From the NCBI RefSeq assembly GCF_042697365.1, contig NZ_CP137606.1: DNA of 64,000 bases; one strand, 5' to 3'. Positions 43,516 through 53,519 of the stretch are shown piece after piece (positions within the stretch are counted from its first letter, which is position 1; each line of letters begins with the position of its first letter). Origin of the DNA: Brucella pseudintermedia (GTDB lineage Bacteria > Pseudomonadota > Alphaproteobacteria > Rhizobiales > Rhizobiaceae). The notes under the pieces are model-generated. The model saw nothing but the letters and a program-made list of their open reading frames with translations. It did no database searches and had not been told where the DNA came from. The translations under genes were made by a program, and so were the position numbers.

Positions 43516-43977
43516 ATGATTGAAAGTACACCAACCACACATGCCCTGAAACCTATGTCTGGCGCACAGCTACAAGCCGCTCGCCGCGCTGCCGCAGATA
43601 GATTCTATCAAATCGGCATGTCATATGTTCCTGAAGATTATACCGTAAAATTCAGGAAAAGCTTAACCGGGGTTGCTCGTGGTCATGTCCGGCAAATTGA
43701 GGCCCCACGACCTGTCACACGCAAAAGCCTTTACATCTTTTTACACGAATGCGCCCATGCTCATCTTCACTTCGGCGGAACAAGGTTGCCACGTCACGTA
43801 GAGGAATTACAGGCTGAAAAATGGGCGCATAGCAAAATGAGAGAACACGGCATTCCCGTCCCTCGTACTATGACAGAGCGTGCCAAGAAGTATGTTGCCA
43901 GGAAGATTGTGCAAGCCGAAAAGCGAGGCGCAAAATCAATCGACCCCGAAGCCCGACGCTTCGCTTCTTCTCGCTGA
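43516..43977 (+). CDS. HExxH protein, putative zinc peptidase
   Basis: 153 residues. YIFLHECAHAHLHFGGTRLP has an HExxH zinc motif (H-E-C-A-H), as in ImmA/IrrE-type and related small peptidases, followed by ELQAEKWAHSKMREHG with a candidate third ligand (E). The tail is basic. ATG 43516 follows AGAAAGG. No repressor partner lies next to it. Confidence 0.6.
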   Translation: MIESTPTTHALKPMSGAQLQAARRAAADRFYQIGMSYVPEDYTVKFRKSLTGVARGHVRQIEAPRPVTRKSLYIFLHECAHAHLHFGGTRLPRHVEELQAEKWAHSKMREHGIPVPRTMTERAKKYVARKIVQAEKRGAKSIDPEARRFASSR

Positions 43978-44113
43978 TTTCCACGAAAGCAGGACCAGTC
44001 AAAAAGCAGCGGTGTGAGGTGTAAAACACCGTTGCGTTTGCAGTCGTCTTACGTTGAAGATAATGATGATCTTCTCCATGATAGTCACGATTGCACGTTA
44101 GAGCGTCGGGCGA

Positions 44114-44600
44114 TTAATGTGCAACGCAACCTGCAGCCTTGAAATAGTTCCAGCATTCCTGCGGTGAGAATAGTCCGCAGACTTTTCCGACGGCTTTCCA
44201 GAGATCGTCGTAGGTCCTTGCCTTCGCCTTGCGCAACAAGGACTTGAGCTTTGAAAAAGCCATCTCAATTGGATTTTTGTCCGGTAAATATTGCGGGAGG
44301 AACAGGATCCAAGCGCCCTTTTCAGCGATGGCCGCAGCCGCTCTGGGGCTTTTGTGGACGTTGAGATTGTCCCAGATCACCACATCGCCCGGCGTGAGCG
44401 TCGGTGCAAGTTGGGTGCGTACGTAGATGTCGAACTTCTCGCCGTCCATGGTACCATCAACGACGAAGGGCGCGGTGATGGCATCGCATCGCAGACCGGC
44501 GATAAAGGTCTGGGTATTCCATTTACCAAATGGTGCATCAGCTTGAAGGCGTTGGCCTTTTCTGCTCCTGCCGCGTATCGGTGTCATGTTGGTCTTGATG
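44114..44600 (-). pseudogene. IS630-family transposase, C-terminal part
   Basis: From about KTNMTPIRGRSRKGQRLQAD to the stop: PGDVVIWDNLNVHKSPRAAA, AEKGAWILFLPQYLPDKNPI, EMAFSKLKS (second D and the PDxNPIE motif). The N-terminal HTH and first catalytic D are missing; an IS110-family element lies at the break, and the N-terminal half is not found on its far side. Confidence 0.82.
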
Positions 44601-45960
44601 GGGTCGGAACAAGATTTGCAGAAAATCGATGGGATGGAAGGCTCCCGCTCCGCCGGTGCTAAGATGGCATCGGTTAGGATGGACAAACCGGGAGCGTTCA
44701 AATGGAAGAGATCTCTACTATTGGCATCGATATAGCGAAGTCGGTGTTTCAAGTTCATGCGATTGATCACGGCGGCAATGTAGTGGTACGGCGACAGTTG
44801 CGACGCCAACAGATGCTGAAATTCTTTGCGCAGGTACCACCCTGCATCATCGGCATCGAGGCTTGCGGAACCGCTCATTATTGGGCACGCGAGCTTTCTG
44901 CTCTCGGGCATGATGTGCGGCTGATGCCGCCAGCCTATGTGAAGCCTTACGTCAAAAGGCAGAAAAATGACGCCGCGGACGCTGAGGCGATCTGTGAAGC
45001 AGTGATGCGACCAACAATGCGTTTCGTGCCGGTGAAGTCCGTAGAGCAGCAGTCAGCGGCGATGTTGCACCGTTCAAGAGCTCTGCTCATCAAGCAACGC
45101 ACGATGCTTCTGCACTCCATCCGTGCCCATCTTGCCGAGCTTGGCATTTCGATTGGTGTCGGAATTGCTCAGATGGCACGCGTTGTCCGTGAGCTTGCTC
45201 AAGGTGAGCGATCAGATCTCCCGGAGCTTGCCCGGTTCGTCCTTGAGGCGCTGGCTAAGTTAGTTTGCGACCTGGCGCAACGTCTTGAGGCAATCGAAAA
45301 GAAGCTGATCTCCTGGCATTACAAAAATGACCTATCGAACCGACTGGAAACCATACCTGGAGTAGGGTTTGTCACAGCGTCGGCCCTGTCGTCGATTGTT
45401 CCCGATCCGCAGGCTTTCAAGTCAGGGAGACATTTTGCCGCTTGGCTCGGCTTAGTACCACGGCAGAACTCCTCCGGAGGCAAGGCGCGGCTTGGCCACA
45501 TCAGCAAACAAGGAAATCCATATATCCGGCAATTATTGGTGCTCGGTGCAACCTCTGTTTTACGCTACATTCGTCGCGACGGAGGTAGTGGCACAGGATG
45601 GATTGGTGGCTTGTTGAGACGTCGGCCGCCAAAGGTCGCAGCCGTCGCACTTGCCAACAAGATGGCTCGTATAGCGTGGTCGATCATGACCCGAGGTGGC
45701 GAATATGAGGAAATCAACGATCTGAGAGCGGTTCAGCCCGTAAATAGCTGAGGCCGTTCGAAGTTTGAGGCGAAAGAGGTAAGTGAAGGCAGCAACTCGA
45801 TCCTGATGGATCGGCCGAACCCGTTTAGCGTAGCGGACATCAAAGTCCGTCTAATCGATTGGGGGCACGATCCTGGCGGAACCCTTCAAGGCCAGCAGTC
45901 GAAAGAAGGGCTGCATCAAAGGCCGGACACACGACTGCACTCGAGACGCGCTGCATAACG
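44600..45960 (+). mobile_element. IS110-family element (second species)
   Basis: Bounded approximately by the IS630 break near 44600 and the sequence before the resolvase remnant. Ends are not defined precisely. It is distinct from the copies at 308 and 4106. Confidence 0.65.
44702..45751 (+). CDS. IS110-family transposase
   Basis: 349 residues. ISTIGIDIAKSVFQVHAID (DEDD D1), VKRQKNDAADAEAICEAVMR, then the Transposase_20 region LETIPGVGFVTASALSSIVP and GLVPRQNSSGGKARLGHISK. Intact; about 40% similar by eye to the other IS110 protein in the window. Confidence 0.92.
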   Translation: MEEISTIGIDIAKSVFQVHAIDHGGNVVVRRQLRRQQMLKFFAQVPPCIIGIEACGTAHYWARELSALGHDVRLMPPAYVKPYVKRQKNDAADAEAICEAVMRPTMRFVPVKSVEQQSAAMLHRSRALLIKQRTMLLHSIRAHLAELGISIGVGIAQMARVVRELAQGERSDLPELARFVLEALAKLVCDLAQRLEAIEKKLISWHYKNDLSNRLETIPGVGFVTASALSSIVPDPQAFKSGRHFAAWLGLVPRQNSSGGKARLGHISKQGNPYIRQLLVLGATSVLRYIRRDGGSGTGWIGGLLRRRPPKVAAVALANKMARIAWSIMTRGGEYEEINDLRAVQPVNS

Positions 45961-46001
45961 AAGCCATTTTCCCTCAACGCGGGAGCCTTCCACACACGTA
46001 G

Positions 46002-46602
46002 CTAAGGTCGAACGGACCGTGAACCTTCATCGCGAACCCGCAAAATGGTCTGTCGGCTGGTAGCAAACTTCCTTGCGATGGCCGAAAAGCTTATTCCCAT
46101 CGCCAGATCATCACGTACATCCTGCTTCTGTTTATCGCTTAGCGTTGACGGGCGGCCGAGGGTTTTACCTTCCGACTTCGCGCGCTTCAGGTCGAATTGT
46201 GCGCGCTCGATGAGCAAGTCCCGCTCGAACTGAGCAACAGCATTGAGCACGTTCATGGTCATCGTGCCGGCCGAGTTAGTGAGGTCGGCCCCACCAAGTG
46301 CGAGGCAATAGACCTTCACGTCCATTTCCGCGAGGGCTTTGACGGTACTGCTTACATCGATAGCATCACGACCAAGGCGGTCGAGCTTGGTGACGATGAG
46401 GATGTCTCCGGACTCCAGCTTATCCAACAACCGGGAAAAGCCGCGACGCTGCGCGGTGGCGGTGCTGCCGGGAATCGTTCAGTGACGATCCGGCGCGGCT
46501 CGACTTGAAAGCCGGTGGCTTCGATTTCCTGGATCTGTTTTTCCGTGGTCTGGCCGGTTGTCGAGACGCGGACATACCCAAAGGTGCGCGGTATAAGCTC
46601 AA
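46002..46602 (-). pseudogene. tnpR: Tn3-family serine resolvase (tnpR), frameshifted
   Basis: N-terminal FGYVRVSTTGQTTEKQIQEI (catalytic Ser) is in one frame. The rest is in another: RRGFSRLLDKLESGDILIVT, KLDRLGRDAIDV, ERDLLIERAQFDLKRAKSEG, then the HTH SFSAIARKFATSRQTILRVR. A single-base loss near 46485 explains the break. Divergent from the tnpA remnant, with a res-like region between. Confidence 0.82.
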
Positions 46603-46622
46603 TTTCGTCTGAATAGGCTGTC

Positions 46623-46710
46623 CGAAACAGCCCCTCTGTTCGAAATCATGTCAAGATAATGTGTGGACAGGCTGTTTCGCCTCTGTACGAAAACGGTCGA
46701 TTCCGTACAG
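46623..46710. other. res-like recombination site
   Basis: Two inverted pairs between tnpR and tnpA: CGAAACAGCC (46623-46632) with GGCTGTTTCG (46670-46679), and CTGTACG (46683-46689) with CGTACAG (46704-46710). Location and repeat architecture fit resolvase-binding subsites. Confidence 0.6.
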
Positions 46711-46743
46711 GGGGCCAGTAGTGCAGAGTTGCAAGAGTAAAGA

Positions 46744-47059
46744 ATGGCCAAGCGGACGCTTCTAAAAATCCAGGATCGACACGAGCTTTTCGACATTCCA
46801 ACCGACGAAGATAGTTTGATCAGACATTATTCGCTTTCACCGGCGGATCGCCTGGAAATAGAGCTTCGTCGGCGCAAGCAAAATCAGCTTGGCTTTGCGG
46901 TGCAACTTTGTCTGATGCGTTACCCTGGAAGAGCGCTTCTGCCGAACGAAGTTCCCCCACCGATGCTGCTCAACTATATTGCCGAGCAGATCAACGTGGA
47001 TCCACGGTTATTTAATTTATACGCAACGCGTGAGGAAACCCGACGCGAACATATCGGAC
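46744..47059 (+). pseudogene. tnpA: Tn3-family transposase (TnpA) N-terminal fragment
   Basis: About 105 residues: TLLKIQDRHELFDIPTDEDS, LIRHYSLSPADRLEIELRRR, NQLGFAVQLCLMRYPGRAL (DUF4158 N-terminal domain). Truncated by the IS6 end at 47060; full TnpA has about 1000 residues. Confidence 0.85.
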
Positions 47060-47212
47060 GGTGTTGTCACGTTAACTGGGCTACAGTTGCCTGCCTGACG
47101 GTTTGGACGTAAATTTTGGCGATGCAGACATCAGATATCATCTTCAAGCGTCACCGTTTTCCGCCACAGATTATTGCTCATGCGGTGTGGCTTTATCTGC
47201 GGTTCAACCTTA

Positions 47213-48053
47213 GGTGACATACCCATAAAATAGTTTTCGGTTTGAATGGCTTGTGATTCACTGTCTCCATTGATTTGGAGGCAGCGATGGCGCGTTTTGA
47301 TTTAACAGATTTCGAATGGTCCGTGATTGAACCACTTCTTCCGACCAAGGTGCGAGGTAAGCCTCGCGTTGACGATCGACGTGTTTTGAACGGTATCTTC
47401 TGGCGTCTGAGAACGGGGGCGCCATGGGCAGACATTCCAGCCCGCTACGGGCCTTATACGACGTGTGTAAATCGCTTTAACCGCTGGCGTCGTGCTGGGC
47501 ACTGGGCACGTATTCTCAACGCAATATCAGAAGCTTATGATGGCGACATTCAGATGATCGACTCCTCGTCAATCCGCGTCCATCAACATGCGGCCAACGG
47601 TCAAAAAAAGACGAGCGATCCAGTTGCATGGGTCGTTCGCGCGGCGGCCTGACCACAAAAATTCATGCACTTGTTGATGCTGATGGTCGCCCAATTCGTC
47701 TGAAGCTGACTGCCGGACAAGCACATGACGGACGTTCGGCAGCCGATATGTTTGAGACGCTCGGGTCTGGGCAGATACTATTGGCAGATCGCGCTTACGA
47801 CAGCGACAGCTTGCGTCAAAGTCTCTCAGAACGAGGAGCATGGGGCTGCATTCGCCCCATGCCAAACCGTGTGAATATCCCCGCCTTCAGTCCATGGCTC
47901 TATAAACAACGTAACGCTGTCGAAAGGTTCTTCAACAAACTCAAACACTTCCGGGCCATCGCAACCCGATACGACAAACGCGATGATAATTTCCTCGCAT
48001 CTATCCAGCTTGCTTCAATTCGTATTTGGCTTCGATCTTATGAGTCGGTCACC
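47213..48053 (+). mobile_element. IS5-family element (IS427-like), uninterrupted copy
   Basis: 841 bp, ends GGTGACAT and GTCACC, TA duplicated at 47211-47212 and 48054-48055. This copy lacks the IS110 insertion and serves as the reference for the two nested copies. Confidence 0.93.
47287..47652 (+). CDS. IS5-family transposase orfA
   Basis: MARFDLTDFEWSVIEPLLPT start with GGAGG 5 nt before ATG 47287. It reaches the AAAAAAA tract at 47603-47609. orfB lies in the -1 frame, so programmed -1 frameshifting at this heptamer should give the fused transposase. Confidence 0.88.
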   Translation: MARFDLTDFEWSVIEPLLPTKVRGKPRVDDRRVLNGIFWRLRTGAPWADIPARYGPYTTCVNRFNRWRRAGHWARILNAISEAYDGDIQMIDSSSIRVHQHAANGQKKTSDPVAWVVRAAA

Positions 48054-48056
48054 TAG
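47628..48056 (+). CDS. IS5-family transposase orfB
   Basis: C-terminal DDE half, one residue different from the other copies (IRLKLTAG instead of IRLNLTAG). TAG stop formed with the target TA. Confidence 0.88.
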   Translation: MGRSRGGLTTKIHALVDADGRPIRLKLTAGQAHDGRSAADMFETLGSGQILLADRAYDSDSLRQSLSERGAWGCIRPMPNRVNIPAFSPWLYKQRNAVERFFNKLKHFRAIATRYDKRDDNFLASIQLASIRIWLRSYESVT

Positions 48057-48666
48057 TCTGCGTGAAGTTGAGGAAATGCTGCTTGAGCGTAGAATCGACG
48101 TATCATACGAGACAGTTCGTCGTTGGATCGCCAAGTTCGGCCCCCAGATCACACGCAACTTGCGGCGGCGTCAGGCGCGCCCCGGCGATATTTGGTATTT
48201 GGACGAAGTGGTCGTCAAATGCGCTGGAGAAAAATTCTGGCTTTGGCGTGCGGTTGATCAACATGGCTCCGTTCTCGAAGAAATCTTGCAGAAGCGGCGT
48301 GATAAAAGGGCGGCAAAGCGACTGCTCGTGGCGTTAATGAAGCGCTATGGCTTTGCTCCCAAACGGATCATCACCGATAAGCTCCGCTCCTACGGTGCAG
48401 CAAAGGCAGAAGTGGCACCCGGCCTTGGCCATTGGTCGCACAAGGGCCTCAATAATCGGGCTGAAAATAGCCATCTGCCGTTTAGGAAACGGGAGCGAAC
48501 CATGCAAGGTCATCGGTCACCTGGAGCGTTGCAACGGTTCGTCTCCATGCACTCAGCGACCCGCAATTGTTTCTCTGTTCCATCTCGTCGCCGAGCCGCA
48601 CACACAATTCGCTACCATCGCCTCGAAGCTTTCGATGCATGGAAAATTGCGGCCTGTTTCGCATGA
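48056..48666 (+). pseudogene. IS6-family transposase, 3' part (copy b)
   Basis: Resumes after IS5 with SLREVEEMLLERRIDVSYET and contains all three catalytic residues, but the first 30 codons are upstream of the IS5 insertion. It ends EAFDAWKIAACFA. Confidence 0.88.
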
Positions 48667-48719
48667 ATATCTACGAGCCCCTGGTCTTTCCGGCCAGAGA
48701 AACTTAACGTGACAACACC

Positions 48720-48946
48720 ATCAGCAGTGCACCAAAGTGGAGTTTTGCTGGCTGATTTGCGGGAATATGTCTTGCCGAAAACCAGGCCAGCCACGCTCCT
48801 GTCAATGCGCCGACAACCGAAAGCAGAAGAAGATCGGTACCGCTTGGCTGTTCCAGGTCAGAGCTCCACAAAGCCACTGCCAGAACCGTATATATCAGCA
48901 TACCAGCAGCGAATCCAATACTTGCTCCAGATAATGTTATTTCCAT
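48720..48946 (-). pseudogene. small membrane protein, C-terminus cut by IS6
   Basis: MEITLSGASIGFAAGMLIYT and LLLLSVVGALTGAWLAWFSA form two membrane helices; the frame enters the IS6 end at 48719. The start is uncertain: ATG 48946, or TTG 48958 which has AGGAGA at good spacing. Family not recognised. Confidence 0.4.
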
Positions 48947-49554
48947 TCGATGGTTCAAGACAGTATCTCCTGCACTGTCAATGCTGGTCTGTTGGTTCGC
49001 CTGCACGACCTGGCTTGAGTAACCAGTGAGCCAATCGTGTGAGTGACTGGATTTGCTGGATGTGATAAGCAGAAAACCGCACATCCTGTCATTTTTTCCA
49101 GGGCTCGCCTGGCTTCTAGGCTGCCAGAGCAACACGCAGTGGGCGGCGTGGGCATTTACGGCCGACATCGGTTTTATATTGGATGTGATCTTCCAGTCAG
49201 GATGCCTATAAAGTCCATGAATGATAATCGCAGGTGGAAGCCGATCCTGTAGTCATCAGTCATAGGGCGTTTTCATTGGTTGTACATATGAAATAGTATC
49301 CTGCATGGCATTGAATTACGGAACGACGACCCGCTTGGACAGCTTTCACTGGTCCGTGACCCGAGCCAGTGCATTGATGATTTTCGTCGAGCATAGAATA
49401 TTCTCACGCTGGCACGAGGCGACAACGTCGTCAACTGATGATGAGGAAATCGGCATACAATTCCATTTCGAAGAATCGAAAGGGCCGCCGGAGTGCTGTG
49501 GTCAAGTGAACATTCCGATACCCTGAGGTCGACAAGTTCATACTTTGCGGAAAC
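48947..49554. other. no recognisable gene
   Basis: About 600 bp between the membrane-protein remnant and lysR. A frame at 49305-49526 has no motif. Should contain the lysR promoter. Confidence 0.45.
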
Positions 49555-50430
49555 ATGCCAAAAAATCTCGACATTGCCTATCTTCGTACATTTGCGTTAA
49601 TCGCGCAGGGACGGACGTTCGCAGAAGTCGGCGATCATATTGGTCGCTCTCAATCTGCAGTGAGCCTGCAGATGCGCGCCCTTGAGCGCGATATTGGTCA
49701 TAGCCTGTTTATACGTCATGGCGCAAAGGCGAACCTGACGCGAGTTGGTGAGCAACTGCTCACTCATGCCCTCAAGATTCTCGATCTCAATGATATCGCG
49801 ATTGGCATGACTGGAAGTGAAAGGTCAGGCAAAGCGATCAGATTGGGAATCGCCTCCGAACTTGGAGCCTATCTTGGTGCTCCGCTTGCCCAACATTTTT
49901 CAAGGGAATATCCGAGTATCGAGCAGACGATCAGGGTTGGTATCACGAATGATCTTTTGAAGGCACTCCGGAACCACGAACTTGATCTGGTGCTGGGTGC
50001 CGATCAGGAAGACTCACTTTGGCGTGAAAGCCTATTTGATGCACCCCTCATTTGGATCGGGAGCCGTGATTTTGAACGGCCGTTGACTGGTTCGTTGCCA
50101 CTGGCCCTCAGTGATGGGCTCGTTGAAATTCGCAGGGCCGCAATCCATTCATTGCGTGGTCTTTATAGCTATCGGATTTCAGCGAGCAGCTCAGATTCCC
50201 ATGCGCTTTTGTCTATTGTAGCAGCGGGGCTGGCCGTTTCACCCGGAAATGCGCTTGGATTGTCTTCGCCGCTTGAGGATGTTGGCGATAAACTGGCTCT
50301 ACCCAAACTCCCGAGTATTACCTATTCGCTCTATGGCCATTCGTTTGTTCAATCGGATTTACAGGCTGAACTTCGTGAATCTCTGGCAAGGAAGCTCAGA
50401 GAGATGTGCAAAGCGCAGTGCTATCATTGA
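49555..50430 (+). CDS. LysR-family transcriptional regulator
   Basis: 291 residues. Winged HTH at 5-65 (DIAYLRTFALIAQGRTFAEV, DHIGRSQSAVSLQMRALERD, HSLFIRHGAKANLTRVGEQL), then a substrate-binding domain (IRLGIASELGAYLGAPLAQH). Complete. No divergent target gene is visible, so its regulon is unknown. Confidence 0.88.
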   Translation: MPKNLDIAYLRTFALIAQGRTFAEVGDHIGRSQSAVSLQMRALERDIGHSLFIRHGAKANLTRVGEQLLTHALKILDLNDIAIGMTGSERSGKAIRLGIASELGAYLGAPLAQHFSREYPSIEQTIRVGITNDLLKALRNHELDLVLGADQEDSLWRESLFDAPLIWIGSRDFERPLTGSLPLALSDGLVEIRRAAIHSLRGLYSYRISASSSDSHALLSIVAAGLAVSPGNALGLSSPLEDVGDKLALPKLPSITYSLYGHSFVQSDLQAELRESLARKLREMCKAQCYH

Positions 50431-52340
50431 ACACCAGATTCTGCAATACGCTGCAACCAGCATCCTGATGCCTTCGCAGGGACCGAAAGGGGAGTTTAGG
50501 GCGGCTTAAGTCTGATACCCGAAAATTCGTCTGGGTGGCCGAAGTCTGGAAGTAATAACGCCCAAGGCACCTCATCAACCCGAAGTCGTCCAGGGGACAT
50601 CAGGGCATAAACTCATCTTGATGCTGATACAGAAGACTGTCGTGTAGCCATACGTTGCGGGCTCTGCGTGCCACATGGTTTTGTTTGTTGCTGAAATGTG
50701 TTGGTTGTGTTTGGCGAAATGGAGGTCGGCCCGGTGTATCGATTGGCTTCTCCAATTCACCCTCATTGGCTCTGATTGTCCTTGTCGCCGGATTTCCAGA
50801 AAGGTTTCCTTTGTTGATGGATCGTATGTACAGGGTGCGAACAAGTCTTGAGGTTCGTGTGGCCAACGACTTCGACAATTTTCCCAGGCAGTCCTGAAGG
50901 GTACTGGAAATATGTGCCGCGGCCTTTCGCGGGGGCGCCTTAAGTCTTGAGAAAGCAATTCCATTGAGTTGAGGTCCGGATACAGGCAACTGGAATATCA
51001 TCCTTGCGCCACCGCCTTGAATATGGCGCATGCCGCGCCGTTTGCTTTTGACTAAAGGATTACCGGGGATGATGGTATTGCCTTGCTTCGATGTCGGGGC
51101 GAAAACGTTTTCGACTTATGCTTCGAACGATTTCCGGCCTCTTCCATGAGAAGAGGCGCGAACATTCCTGTGTTTTGGTGCGGCAACAACCGTCGTTGTC
51201 TTGCGGTGACCATGAGAAAACCTGATCGCCGCGATTGCGCTTCCCTTGGTAACGACCGTGCGTACATGCCTGACTGGTGCCCATGTTTCGACGAAAAATA
51301 TTAACTGTGCGGAATCGGAACTGGCGCATCTCCAGGACGTATTGACAGTTTTGCTCCAGTGCATGGCCAGTTTCTTTACGCGTCTGGTCGTGTCTAGTGG
51401 TTGTCTGGGCAAGGTGGGGTGTAGCCCTGGCGTACGGATAACAATTCATTGTGCAACCAGATTGTCATGCAACCCAGACAAGGTGTCATTTCGCGGAACC
51501 AAGATCACCACAAGCGGCGGACCTGCCATACCGACGCGAAATCATTCCACGATCTTCCGGTTCGATGCGCCAACCCAAATCGCGAGGGAGGGGGGTTGGG
51601 GTCGTAAAGCAGGAGAAGGAGCCGGTTACAAATCTGTAGACCTCCGTCTGCAGATAGTCTGAACAAGCAACGAGTTGATTTGCAAGGCGCTTCAGATTCA
51701 CCTGGTTAGGGGAATGCCCAGGGCCCGATCGGATTGCGCGATATGGTGTGTGGCACAGGCTCCCGACAGCGGCTGGTGCTTGTTCGTCGACGATTTCATT
51801 TTCGTTTTCTGCTGTGAGGCATGGATGCTGATCGCACATTGGCCGGTTCAGGCGTGTGATTTTGACTCTGCGAACGACCAGCCATAGATTGTTCTGCTGG
51901 CTCAAGAGAGACGTGTTGTTCGACATCCGTTGGAACGATACATTGTCAGGCTGACAAATTGTCCAGATGAGATGGACAATTTGTCTATAGATATCACTGG
52001 GCTAACTGGATATCCTCCAGGCAGAATCTTTAAAATGACAACATTGGGACATCCAGTCATGGCGGACGGCAAGCTCGGTTCAAATCCTGTGGCCATGCCG
52101 TTATCAACAGCAACAGCGACCGTTCTCCCGGTGTTTATGACGATCATCTGATCGTATTCATGAAAGCTGGAGATCACGCGTATAGCGATTGATCTGTGGT
52201 CGAGATGGGTGATGGAGACGATCAGCGGCAATGGTATGGATGCGCGCGTTTATCCCATTCGGGGAAGTTGGGTATCAGGATTTTATGACGGAATGGAACA
52301 GCAATTATTGTCCTGTTGGCTTTTGCAGGGGTAAACGATC
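50431..52340. other. 1.9-kb region without a convincing gene
   Basis: Open frames of 60-145 codons on both strands have biased or low-complexity content, no domains and no good ribosome-binding sites. It contains a strong inverted repeat at 51953-51985. Probably decayed sequence. Confidence 0.5.
51953..51985. repeat. 12-bp perfect inverted repeat made of two palindromes
   Basis: GACAAATTGTCC (51953-51964) and GGACAATTTGTC (51974-51985) around a 9-bp spacer. Each arm is itself nearly palindromic (GACAA-A-TTGTC), so it could be a double operator or a hairpin. Confidence 0.75.
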
Positions 52341-53519
52341 ATGATGGGCGCATTCAGGGATGATCTCGACGACGCCTGGGAAACCGTTCTGTCGGTCTGG
52401 CAGCAAAGCATTCTAGGTCTGACGATAGGACACTTCCTGACCTCGATTGCTGTTATCGTGGCTGCTGTGCTTATCCGGCGGCTTTTTGCGCGTGTCGTCT
52501 TGTCAAGGCTTCATAAATGGACATTGCGACGACATGGCCCAGACTTTAACAGCAGTATTATTGAAGCGTTGGCGCCACCGCTTCAGTTTGTCCCCATAAC
52601 CCTTGCTGTTTTCATCATCGCGAAGTTTGTACTCAGCAATCCATTGTTCAGGGATGGCATCGGCCAGTTGGGACGTTCGCTTGTCGCTTTCACGATCTTC
52701 TGGTCGCTTTTTGCGGTGGCTGCACCTTTTTGTACTTTGCTGGATGGGAGAACACCGCTGTTCAGCAAGGCAATGATCGGCTGGACCGTACGGGTTGCTC
52801 ACGTCATTATCGCCGCATTGGGGGCGAGCGCGATCCTCGAGATATGGGGTATCCATGTCGGTCCCATACTGGCCAGTTTTGGCCTTGTTGGCGTTGCCGT
52901 CGCTCTCGGGGCCCAGAACCTGTTCAAGAATCTGATTTCAGGTATCTTTATCATCGGTGAACGTCGTTTCCAGAACGGCGACTGGATTCTTGCTGAGGGC
53001 ATTGTTGAAGGCACCGTTGAAACCATTGGCTTGCGTATGACCAAGGTGAGACGTTTTGATCTCGCACCTGTGTTCGTTCCCAATTCATATCTGGCAGACA
53101 ATGCCGTGACGAATTTCTCCCAGATGACCTATCGGCGTATTTCCTGGACCATTGGTCTTCAGTACAACACGACGATCGAACAACTGCGTCTTATCCGCGA
53201 TAATATCGCATCTCACATTGCCGACAGTAGTGATTTCGTCCAGCCGCCTGAGGCGGTTTCCTTCGTGCGCCTCGATAAACTCGACGATTCATCAATCGAT
53301 ATCATGGTCTATTGCTTCACCCGTACGACCGTCTGGGGCGAATGGCTGAAAATCAAGGAGGAACTTGCCCTTGCCATTAAAGCCATCGTGGCAAAGGCCG
53401 GCACCGATTTCGCCTTTCCAAGCCAGTCCGTCTATGTCGAGACCATCCCAGCCGGGTTTCAGGGTTTCAAGACAGGGCAACATGTTGCGCACCCGCAGAA
53501 GGCCGATGTCCAGTCGTAA
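52341..53519 (+). CDS. MscS-family mechanosensitive channel
   Basis: 392 residues (ATG 52341 or 52344). Several N-terminal membrane helices, then the MscS pore helix and beta domain: GPILASFGLVGVAVALGAQN, LFKNLISGIFIIGERRFQNG, DWILAEGIVEGTVETIGLRM, VFVPNSYLADNAVTNFSQMT. Protects against hypo-osmotic shock. Stand-alone gene. Confidence 0.9.
   Translation: MMGAFRDDLDDAWETVLSVWQQSILGLTIGHFLTSIAVIVAAVLIRRLFARVVLSRLHKWTLRRHGPDFNSSIIEALAPPLQFVPITLAVFIIAKFVLSNPLFRDGIGQLGRSLVAFTIFWSLFAVAAPFCTLLDGRTPLFSKAMIGWTVRVAHVIIAALGASAILEIWGIHVGPILASFGLVGVAVALGAQNLFKNLISGIFIIGERRFQNGDWILAEGIVEGTVETIGLRMTKVRRFDLAPVFVPNSYLADNAVTNFSQMTYRRISWTIGLQYNTTIEQLRLIRDNIASHIADSSDFVQPPEAVSFVRLDKLDDSSIDIMVYCFTRTTVWGEWLKIKEELALAIKAIVAKAGTDFAFPSQSVYVETIPAGFQGFKTGQHVAHPQKADVQS

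Larger units (their letters stand above)
47060..48719 (+). mobile_element. IS6-family element (copy b) interrupted by IS5
   Basis: Inverted ends GGTGTTGTCACGTTAA. Length without the IS5 and one TA is 817 bp, equal to copy a. Flanks TATCGGAC and ATCAGCAG do not match, so no target duplication. The transposase is split at codon 30 (47120-47210, resuming at 48056). Confidence 0.9.

Noticed and set aside
50600..51449. 130-145-codon minus-strand frames
   Set aside because: Overlapping frames in two registers with no domain or start signals; treated as non-coding.
51437..51475. GGATAACAATT, resembling part of the lac operator
   Set aside because: Short chance match in decayed DNA; no LacI-type gene or symmetric second arm.
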